DNA from: Victivallales bacterium Lenti_02
GTDB lineage: Bacteria > Verrucomicrobiota > Lentisphaeria > Oligosphaerales > Lenti-02
Assembly: GCA_001603055.1 (NCBI GenBank)
Contig: LVAZ01000063.1
Location: 30,598-43,897, forward strand
DNA: 13,300 nucleotides
Reading direction: 5' to 3'
Numbering within the stretch: the first letter of the stretch is position 1; each line of letters starts with the position of its first letter. A program made the translations under genes and the position numbers. Below are positions 7,967-13,300 of this stretch, piece by piece. The notes under the pieces were generated by a model, which had not been told where the DNA came from, did no database searches, and saw only the letters and a program-made list of their open reading frames with translations.

Positions 7967-7970
7967 GGAG
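7967..7970 (+). promoter_or_regulatory. Ribosome binding site choosing the ATG at 7978
   Basis: GGAG lies 7 nt before ATG 7978. An in-frame ATG at 7942 is upstream of this site and would prepend 12 residues including several arginines before the signal peptide, so 7978 is preferred. Confidence 0.7.
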
Positions 7971-7977
7971 ATATCCC

Positions 7978-9174
7978 ATGCGGTCCATGGCGTCCTTGCT
8001 GGTTCTGGCGGCGGGCCTGTCCGCCGCCCCCTACACGCACGATCCCAAGGCGGCGGAGGAATTCCGTCCGCGCGGCGGTCTGCCCCATGTCTTCGCCAAA
8101 ATCCAGGCGGGTGGGGAGGTGCGGGTCGCCTATCTGGGCGGGAGCATCACGGCGGCGAACGGCTGGCGACCGAAGACGATGGCGTGGTTCCGGCAACAGT
8201 ATCCCGGAGCCTCCTTCGTCGAGATCAACCCCGCCATTTCCGGCACGGGTTCGGACTATTCGGCCTGCCGCTTGCAGACGGATGTGCTTGCGCAGCAGCC
8301 GGACCTGGTGTTTCTGGAATGCCGGGTGAACGGGGGCGGCGGCTACGAGCGGCAGTCGGTGGAAGGCGTGGTCCGCCAGGTCTGGCGGCAAAATCCGCAG
8401 ACCGACATCTGCTTCGTCTACACCATCAGCCTGGGGATGCTGAAGGACATCCAGGCCGGTCGGCAGACGGGTTTCGGGACGGTCATGGAGACCATCGCCA
8501 ACCGCTACGGCATTCCCACCATCGACCTTGGAGTCGAGATCGCCCGGCGCGAGCAGGCGGGCTCCCTGGTCTTCAAGGCGGCGGAGCCGGTCGAGGGGAA
8601 ACTGGTTTTTTCCAAGGACGGGGTGCATCCCGGCGACGCGGGGCATCAGGTCTACTGCGAGGTCGTCGCCCGCTCCTTCCTGGCCATGCAGGACCAGGCG
8701 ACTCCGGTCAACCATGAATTGGGCGAGCCGCTGGCGGCGGACTGCTGGGAGACGGCGACCCTGCTGCCCATCGCGCAGACCCGGCTCAGCGCGGGCTGGG
8801 TGCCGGTGGACCTGGCCGCCGACCCGGTGTATCGCGAGGATTTCGGCCGGACCAAGGGCATGCTGCGCGAGGCCGTGAAGTGTATCCAGGCCGGCGAGAC
8901 GATCACGGTCCGCTGGCATGGCACCACGCTCGGTTTCAGCGATATCCCCCACGGCGGCACCATCGTGGTCGCGGTGGCCGTGGACGGGGGCGAGCCCATC
9001 GTCCGCGAACGGGTGCAGACCGAGGCGATCCGCCGCTATGCCCGGTTTTGGTATCTGCCCGCTCTGCCGCCGGGCGAGCACGAGGCGGTGCTCACTGTCC
9101 GGAGTATTCCCGAGGGGGCGGCCTGCTATGCAGGGCATGTCCTGGTGGTCGGCACCCCCCTGCCGCCCCGGTAA
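7978..9174 (+). CDS. Secreted SGNH/GDSL-family hydrolase, probable carbohydrate esterase
   Basis: 398 residues starting with a short signal peptide (MRSMASLLVLAAGLSAAP). The SGNH catalytic blocks are all present: block I YLGGSIT with the nucleophile Ser56, block II around SGTGS (Gly89/Gly91), block III LECRVN with Asn118, and block V DGVHP with Asp214 and His217. Residues about 240-398 form a second beta-rich domain of the type often attached to secreted esterases; it may bind the substrate. Family members of this kind remove acetyl or other acyl groups from polysaccharides such as xylan or pectin; acetyl esterase activity here is inference from the adjacent GH10 gene. The gene lies 53 nt after the GH10 gene and 4 nt before the ABC ATPase gene, consistent with one transcript. 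Lipase or peptidoglycan deacylase activity cannot be excluded. Confidence 0.87.
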   Translation: MRSMASLLVLAAGLSAAPYTHDPKAAEEFRPRGGLPHVFAKIQAGGEVRVAYLGGSITAANGWRPKTMAWFRQQYPGASFVEINPAISGTGSDYSACRLQTDVLAQQPDLVFLECRVNGGGGYERQSVEGVVRQVWRQNPQTDICFVYTISLGMLKDIQAGRQTGFGTVMETIANRYGIPTIDLGVEIARREQAGSLVFKAAEPVEGKLVFSKDGVHPGDAGHQVYCEVVARSFLAMQDQATPVNHELGEPLAADCWETATLLPIAQTRLSAGWVPVDLAADPVYREDFGRTKGMLREAVKCIQAGETITVRWHGTTLGFSDIPHGGTIVVAVAVDGGEPIVRERVQTEAIRRYARFWYLPALPPGEHEAVLTVRSIPEGAACYAGHVLVVGTPLPPR

Positions 9175-9178
9175 GCCC

Positions 9179-10162
9179 ATGCCGCAGATTGTGGTTGACA
9201 ACTTGGCCAAGACTTTCCGCGTCTCGCTGCGGTCCGCCGGACTGTGGGGGGCGCTGCGGGGCTTGGTGCGGCGGCGGCAGCGCGAGGTGCGCGCCTTGCA
9301 CGGGGTTTCCTTCCAGCTCGAAGCGGGGGAACTGCTGGGCTACATCGGACCCAACGGGGCCGGGAAAAGCACCACCATCAAGATTCTCTCCGGCATTCTC
9401 ACCCCGGATAGCGGCCGGGTCGAGGTGCTGGGCCTGGTTCCGCACCGGGACCGGGAACGGCTGGCGGGCCGGATCGGCGTGGTGTTCGGCCAGCGCACCC
9501 AGCTTTGGTGGGATTTGCCGGTGATCGAGTCCTTCGATCTGCTCCGCCACATCTATCGGATACCCGAGGGCGACTACCGCCGGCGGCTCGATGAACTGGT
9601 GGGCACGCTCGATCTCGCCGCCCATCTCGACACCCCGGTGCGTCAGCTCAGCCTCGGCCTGCGGATGCGGGCGGATGTGGCGGCGGCACTGCTGCACGCG
9701 CCGGAGATTCTGTTTCTGGACGAGCCCACCATCGGACTCGATGCGGTGAGCAAACTGGCCGTGCGCCGCTTCATCCGCCAGTTGAACCAGGAACGGGGCA
9801 CCACGGTCATTCTGACCACCCACGACATGGACGACATCGAGGCGCTGTGCCGCCGGGTGGTGGTGATCCACGACGGCGGCATTTTCCTCGATGGCAGCCT
9901 CGGAGACCTGCGGCGACGGGTCAGCGGCGAACGGCGGCTGATCGCCGATCTGGCGGAGGGAGCGGGCGAGGTGGCGGTGGCCGGGGCGCAGGTGCTCGAA
10001 CGGGAGGGGAACCGGGTGGTTTTCGCCTTCGACCCCGAACAGACGCCCGCCGCCGAACTCATCGCCCGGGTGGCCGCCGCCTACGAGGTCCGCGATCTTT
10101 TCGTCGAGAATCCCCCCATTGAGGAACTGGTCGCCAAACTCTACGGGGAGCAGCGGGCATGA
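9179..10162 (+). CDS. ABC exporter ATP-binding protein (COG4586 type)
   Basis: 327-residue cytoplasmic ATPase powering the two permeases encoded next. Walker A is GPNGAGKST at 57-65, the Q-loop glutamine is near 105, the signature is LSLGL at 157-161, Walker B is ILFLDE at 177-182, and the H-loop histidine is His215. The long insertion before the first strand (LWGALRGLVRRRQREV) and the text RMRADVAAALLHAPEILFLDEPTIGLD are typical of COG4586 ATPases that pair with ABC2_membrane_6 permeases. The signature reads LSLGLR where that subfamily usually has LSLGQR. The start at ATG 9179 is 4 nt after the esterase stop and lacks a clear ribosome site, suggesting translational coupling. The stop overlaps the next start (ATGA). 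Substrate unknown; members of this class export hydrophobic or polysaccharide-related compounds in few studied cases. Confidence 0.93.
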   Translation: MPQIVVDNLAKTFRVSLRSAGLWGALRGLVRRRQREVRALHGVSFQLEAGELLGYIGPNGAGKSTTIKILSGILTPDSGRVEVLGLVPHRDRERLAGRIGVVFGQRTQLWWDLPVIESFDLLRHIYRIPEGDYRRRLDELVGTLDLAAHLDTPVRQLSLGLRMRADVAAALLHAPEILFLDEPTIGLDAVSKLAVRRFIRQLNQERGTTVILTTHDMDDIEALCRRVVVIHDGGIFLDGSLGDLRRRVSGERRLIADLAEGAGEVAVAGAQVLEREGNRVVFAFDPEQTPAAELIARVAAAYEVRDLFVENPPIEELVAKLYGEQRA

Positions 10163-10947
10163 GCGCCTATCGGGCCGTTTTCAGTGCCCGGATGCGGGTC
10201 TTGCTCCAATATCGGACCGCTGCGCTGGCTGGCTTGACCACCCAGATTTTCTGGGGTCTGATCCGGACCATGATTCTCTACGCCTTCTACGAGCACGCCA
10301 GCGGTCCCCAGCCGATGGACTGGGAGCAGGTGCTCGCCTACATCTGGCTGAGCCAGGCGTTTTTCGCCCTGTTCCCCATGCGCCCCGATCCGGATGTGGC
10401 GGCCATGATCCGTTCGGGCCATGTGGCCTACGAACTGCTGCGTCCGGTAGACCTCTTCAGCCTGTGGTACGCGCGCGCGGTGGCCAACCGGCTGGCACCG
10501 ACGGCCCTGCGCTGTCTGCCGATTCTGGTGGTGGCCGCGCTGGCGGGTTGGCTGCCCTGGCCGGGCTGGGCGGGGTTGTTCGGCGGCATCGCCTCCCTGG
10601 CTCTTGCCGTCCTGGTTAGCTCGGCCATTGCCACGCTGATGACGCTGAGCCTTTTCCTGACCATTTCGGGGCAGGGGGTGAGCACCCTGATTTCCATGTT
10701 TTCCTATCTGCTGAGCGGGATGGTGCTGCCGCTGCCGCTGTTTCCGGACCGGCTCCAGACCGTGTTGCGCCTGCTGCCGTTCCGGGCCTTTTGCGATTTG
10801 CCCTTCCGGGTGGCGGGCGGGCACATTCCCTCCGACCAGATTCCCGGCGTGCTCGGGTTCCAGTTGGTCTGGGTGCTGATCCTGGTCATGGCCGGGCGCC
10901 TGATTCTGCAGATGGTCAGCCGTCGGCTGGTGGTGCAGGGGGGATGA
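10159..10947 (+). CDS. ABC-2 type exporter permease (COG4587-like)
   Basis: 262-residue membrane protein with about six transmembrane segments: hydrophobic stretches near 24-42, 57-75, 112-130, 138-162, 168-190 and 230-250. A conserved cytoplasmic block (IRSGHVAYELLRPVDLF) is typical of the ABC2_membrane_6 superfamily, and the C-terminal RRLVVQGG is also characteristic. It would form half of the membrane channel of the exporter energised by the ATPase encoded upstream. The start overlaps the ATPase stop by 4 nt (ATGA), with a GGGGAG ribosome site about 9 nt upstream. Its own stop overlaps the start of the second permease in the same way, so the three genes are translationally coupled. The permease call is firm; the substrate is unknown. 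Confidence 0.9.
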   Translation: MSAYRAVFSARMRVLLQYRTAALAGLTTQIFWGLIRTMILYAFYEHASGPQPMDWEQVLAYIWLSQAFFALFPMRPDPDVAAMIRSGHVAYELLRPVDLFSLWYARAVANRLAPTALRCLPILVVAALAGWLPWPGWAGLFGGIASLALAVLVSSAIATLMTLSLFLTISGQGVSTLISMFSYLLSGMVLPLPLFPDRLQTVLRLLPFRAFCDLPFRVAGGHIPSDQIPGVLGFQLVWVLILVMAGRLILQMVSRRLVVQGG

Positions 10948-11744
10948 CGATGCGCGACGATCTTGCCCTCTACTGCCGCTACCTGCGCCTTTCCTTCCGG
11001 GCGCAGCTCGAATACCGGGCCTCCTTCCTGATGCTCGCCCTGGGCAGTTTCGTGGCCTCGGGGATGGAGATCGTCGGCATCTGGGCGCTGTTCGCGCGCT
11101 TCCGCACGCTGCGGGGCTGGACGCTGCCCGAGGTCGCCCTCTGCTATGGGATTGCCCATATTTCCTTCGCCCTGGCGGAGGCGGTCGGGCGCGGGTTCGA
11201 CACCTTCGACCGGCAGGTGAAATCCGGCGAGTTCGACCGCCTGCTGCTGCGGCCCCGCAGTCTGGTTCTCCAGGTGGCGGCGGGGGAGGTGCAGTTGCTC
11301 AAGGTGGGGCGTTTCGTCCAGGGCCTGCTGGTGTTGGTCTGGGCTTTCCTGCATCTGTCCGAACCGGCGGGGCTGCGGCAACTGGCGCTCGCCGGGCTGG
11401 CCATCGCCGGCGGCACGGCCCTGTTTCTCGGGCTTTTCGTCTTGCAGGCGACCATGTCCTTCTGGACCACCGAATCGCTCGAGGTGATGAACACGGTCAC
11501 CTACGGCGGCACCGAGACCGCCCAGTATCCGCTGGACATCTACCGCCCGTGGTTCCGGCGGTTTTTCACCTTTGTGGTGCCGCTGGCCTGCGTCGGCTAT
11601 CTGCCCGTGCTCGGCATCCTCAAACCCGGCACGGTGGCACCCTGGGTGCCTTTCGCCGCCCCCCTGGCGGGGGTCGCTTTCCTGCTGGTGGCTCTCCGGC
11701 TTTGGCGGGTGGGCGTCCGCCACTACACCTCCACCGGAAGCTGA
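10944..11744 (+). CDS. ABC-2 type exporter permease (COG3694 / ABC2_membrane_6-like)
   Basis: 266-residue second permease of the exporter. About six hydrophobic segments are visible, and the block FDRQVKSGEFDRLLLRPRS is the hallmark of the COG3694/PF06182 family. It presumably forms a heterodimer with the preceding permease. ATG 10944 gives an ATGA overlap with the upstream stop; a second ATG at 10950 sits 6 nt after a G-rich ribosome site (AGGGGGG) and may be the real start, giving 264 residues. It ends the long plus-strand operon; the next gene has its own promoter. Confidence 0.9.
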   Translation: MTMRDDLALYCRYLRLSFRAQLEYRASFLMLALGSFVASGMEIVGIWALFARFRTLRGWTLPEVALCYGIAHISFALAEAVGRGFDTFDRQVKSGEFDRLLLRPRSLVLQVAAGEVQLLKVGRFVQGLLVLVWAFLHLSEPAGLRQLALAGLAIAGGTALFLGLFVLQATMSFWTTESLEVMNTVTYGGTETAQYPLDIYRPWFRRFFTFVVPLACVGYLPVLGILKPGTVAPWVPFAAPLAGVAFLLVALRLWRVGVRHYTSTGS

Positions 11745-11761
11745 GCCGGAAAAAATCCGGC
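11745..11761 (+). terminator. Hairpin after the ABC operon, without U-tract
   Basis: GCCGGA (11745-11750) pairs with TCCGGC (11756-11761) around an A5 loop, immediately after the stop codon at 11744. The stem is perfect, but no T-run follows on the plus strand, so it may slow or protect the transcript end without being a true intrinsic terminator. Confidence 0.3.
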
Positions 11762-11769
11762 CGCCGGGG

Positions 11770-11797
11770 TTGACACATCCGGGGCCGGTGGCATGTT
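11770..11797 (+). promoter_or_regulatory. Promoter of the tetR-tolC operon
   Basis: A perfect TTGACA -35 box at 11770-11775 is followed after 16 nt by CATGTT at 11792-11797, which matches TATAAT at three positions including A2 and the final T. The expected transcript start, near 11804, falls inside the palindrome at 11801-11818, a classic arrangement for repression. Confidence 0.6.
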
Positions 11798-11800
11798 GCG

Positions 11801-11818
11801 GAACTGACTGGTCAGTTC
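11801..11818. promoter_or_regulatory. Palindromic operator, probably bound by the TetR protein
   Basis: GAACTGAC-TG-GTCAGTTC is a perfect inverted repeat with 8-bp arms and a 2-bp spacer, lying just after the -10 box and 14 nt before the tetR start codon. The core TGACNNGTCA is the usual form of operators for TetR-family efflux regulators. Autorepression by the adjacent regulator is inference. Confidence 0.75.
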
Positions 11819-11832
11819 TATTTTGGAATGCC

Positions 11833-12423
11833 ATGAAACCGGAAAAGCGGGAAACGATCATGCAGGCGGCGGAAGCGCTGTTTTCGCGTTGCCGTTTCCA
11901 CGAGATCACGATGGAGGAGGTGGCGCGGGAGGCCGGGGTGGGGAAGGGGACGCTGTACCGGTATTTCGCGGACAAGGAGGAGCTGTACTTCGAGGTGGCG
12001 CTGGCGGCGCACGACGCGCTGTGCGAGCTGGTGGAATCGGAGGCGGCGCGGGAGGGTTGTTTCCGGGAGAAGCTGATCCGGGTCTGCGCGGCACTGGCGG
12101 ATTTCTTCCGGCGTCGCCATCGGGCCTGGAATTTGTTGCAGGCCGAGGACCGGCGGCAGTTGATGGGGCAGGGGAAATTGCATGATTCCTGGTGCCAGCG
12201 CCGAGCCCGTCTGCGGGCGGCCCTGGTCATGGTGTTCGAAACCGGGCTGGCGACGGGGGAAATCCGTCCCGATGTGCCCGTGTCTTTTTTGGCCGGCGCC
12301 CTGCTGGGCCTCTTGCGGACCCAGAGCCGGGAAGGCGGGGCGGAAGGCCAGGAGTCGGTGTTGCTGATGGTGGACCTGTTTCTCAATGGCGCGCGTTCAG
12401 GCGCGACGGAGGCGAAGGCATGA
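11833..12423 (+). CDS. TetR/AcrR family transcriptional regulator
   Basis: 196-residue regulator. The N-terminal DNA-binding domain is clear: a helix QAAEALFSRCRFHEIT, then the helix-turn-helix MEEVAREAGVGKGTLYRYFADKEEL at about 27-51. The C-terminal 140 residues are the helical ligand-binding and dimer domain, too divergent to name a ligand. It probably represses its own operon through the palindrome at 11801-11818 and is released by a small molecule, perhaps a substrate of the efflux system. The start at ATG 11833 places the HTH at the normal distance from the N-terminus; GGA about 7 nt upstream is a weak ribosome site. The stop overlaps the TolC-like start (ATGA). Whether it also controls the ABC operon upstream cannot be seen; no second copy of the palindrome was found. 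Confidence 0.93.
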   Translation: MKPEKRETIMQAAEALFSRCRFHEITMEEVAREAGVGKGTLYRYFADKEELYFEVALAAHDALCELVESEAAREGCFREKLIRVCAALADFFRRRHRAWNLLQAEDRRQLMGQGKLHDSWCQRRARLRAALVMVFETGLATGEIRPDVPVSFLAGALLGLLRTQSREGGAEGQESVLLMVDLFLNGARSGATEAKA

Positions 12424-13300
12424 GACGAGCCGCATATTGGTCGGCAGGCGTGGCGTCGGTGCTGGTTCTGGCCGGTTGCCGGACCCCCCTGGAATACCGG
12501 GAGGAGGCGGACGAAGTGGCCGCCCGGAACCTGGCCGAAGCCCAAACGAGGGTGCTGGGCGAGGCGGAGGTGCTCAGCATCGACAACCCGGCCGTGACCC
12601 TGCGACAGCGGTTGCTGCTCGACCAGTTGCTGCCCCATGACGAGACGGTGGCCGGCGGGGTCGTCACCCTGCCCGACACCGAGCATTGGCGGACGGGGGA
12701 CCACTATGGCGAGGCCCCCGCCGAGCCGCCGCCGCCCTGGCAGGGGGGCGACACCGTCCGGATCACTCTGGTCCAGGCCCTGCAAATCTGCGCCCGTAAC
12801 ACCCGCGACTACCAGGCCGCGAAAGAGGACCTCTATCGGAGCGCGCTGGCTCTCGATCTGGAGCAGAACGAGTTTCGCAGCACGTTCGCGGGCCGGATAC
12901 GGCAGAGCTTCAGCAGTACCCACAACGGCGACCGGCGGGCCAGCGGCACCCGCTCCAGCGCCGAATTCGGGGCCGGGCAGGTGTTCCGCAACGGCGCGGA
13001 ACTGAGCAGCGCCATCGCGGTGGATTTGGCCAAGCTGCTGACTCAGGACCGCTCGTCCTCCTGGGGCATCTATGCTGACAGCAGTATCTCCATCCCCCTG
13101 CTGCGGGGGTCGGGCGAAATTGTGGTCGCCGAGCCGCTGACCCAGGCAGAGAGGAACCTGCTCTACCGGGTCTACGACTTCGAAACCTTCAAGCGGACCT
13201 TCGCGGTGCGGATCGCCAACTCCTACTATGGCGTTCTGCGCAGCCGCCAGCAGGTGCGCAACCAGGAGGAGAACTACCAGCGGCTGGTGGCCTCGACCCG
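12420..13300 (+). CDS. TolC-family outer-membrane efflux lipoprotein (3' end outside window)
   Basis: 293 residues are visible before the window ends. The N-terminus is a lipoprotein signal: a hydrophobic stretch and the lipobox VLAGC with Cys20 as the lipidation site. Residues 21-112 are a hydrophilic extension of unclear role. From about 113 the outer-membrane efflux (OEP) domain begins: ITLVQALQICARN is the usual first helix, a beta-strand-like segment with SISIPLLRGSG follows at about 220, and a helical part follows. Such trimeric channels complete RND, MFS or ABC efflux and type I secretion systems. ATG 12420 overlaps the tetR stop, and GGAGG lies 7 nt upstream. The partner pump is not in the window; an adaptor and pump downstream would be expected. 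The upstream ABC-2 exporter is a less likely partner. Confidence 0.88.
   Translation, partial: MRRAAYWSAGVASVLVLAGCRTPLEYREEADEVAARNLAEAQTRVLGEAEVLSIDNPAVTLRQRLLLDQLLPHDETVAGGVVTLPDTEHWRTGDHYGEAPAEPPPPWQGGDTVRITLVQALQICARNTRDYQAAKEDLYRSALALDLEQNEFRSTFAGRIRQSFSSTHNGDRRASGTRSSAEFGAGQVFRNGAELSSAIAVDLAKLLTQDRSSSWGIYADSSISIPLLRGSGEIVVAEPLTQAERNLLYRVYDFETFKRTFAVRIANSYYGVLRSRQQVRNQEENYQRLVAST

Noticed and set aside
10704..12923. Long minus-strand open frame of 739 codons across the permeases, TetR and TolC-like genes
   Set aside because: It runs through four confident plus-strand genes and a promoter region and has no recognisable domain.
1..13300. CRISPR arrays, tRNA or rRNA genes, insertion sequences, attachment sites
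   Set aside because: I saw no tandem spaced repeats, cloverleaf sequences, transposase motifs or flanking direct repeats anywhere in the window.

Overview
This is a GC-rich, densely coded bacterial window. I could not run a search. The family mix suggests the PVC superphylum (Lentisphaerota, Verrucomicrobiota or Planctomycetota): a DUF6785/DUF6784-type polytopic membrane protein, a secreted GH10 protein of the kind ending in a WGFWEGRHW block, a secreted SGNH esterase and a lipidated TolC-like protein with a long N-terminal extension. The assignment is moderate at best and no rRNA or tRNA is present to test it.

Layout. (1) 1-1639, minus strand: the N-terminal 546 residues of a large secreted protein of unknown function with a calcium-loop motif; its 3' end lies outside the window. 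(2) 1640-1823: divergent intergenic region with a plausible promoter for the next gene. (3) 1824-3137, plus: AlgD-type GDP-mannose 6-dehydrogenase starting at TTG. (4) 3234-3713: small exported rhodanese-like protein, closed by a strong intrinsic terminator at 3738-3777. (5) 3784-3983: leader region. (6) 3984-11744: six tightly packed plus-strand genes that look like one operon: DUF6785-type membrane protein, CBM-like+GH10 protein, SGNH hydrolase, then ABC exporter ATPase and two ABC-2 permeases. (7) 11770-13300: a separate unit with a TTGACA promoter, a perfect palindromic operator, a TetR regulator and the start of a TolC-family outer-membrane lipoprotein, whose 3' end is cut by the window.

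How the genes may work together. The GH10 and SGNH proteins have signal peptides and would act outside the cytoplasm on a decorated polysaccharide, with the SGNH protein probably removing acyl groups. The membrane protein upstream resembles OPT-type transporters and may move a product or precursor of that process. The ABC-2 exporter is the COG4586/COG4587/COG3694 type, substrate unknown. Its ATPase starts 4 nt after the esterase stop codon, so it is probably co-transcribed with the carbohydrate genes. The TetR-TolC pair looks like the start of an autoregulated efflux operon.

The most notable point is the GH10 protein. It keeps the nucleophile (Glu489) but has His381 where GH10 enzymes carry the acid/base Glu, and it differs at other active-site positions. 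It may be a non-canonical enzyme or a non-hydrolytic glycan-binding protein.
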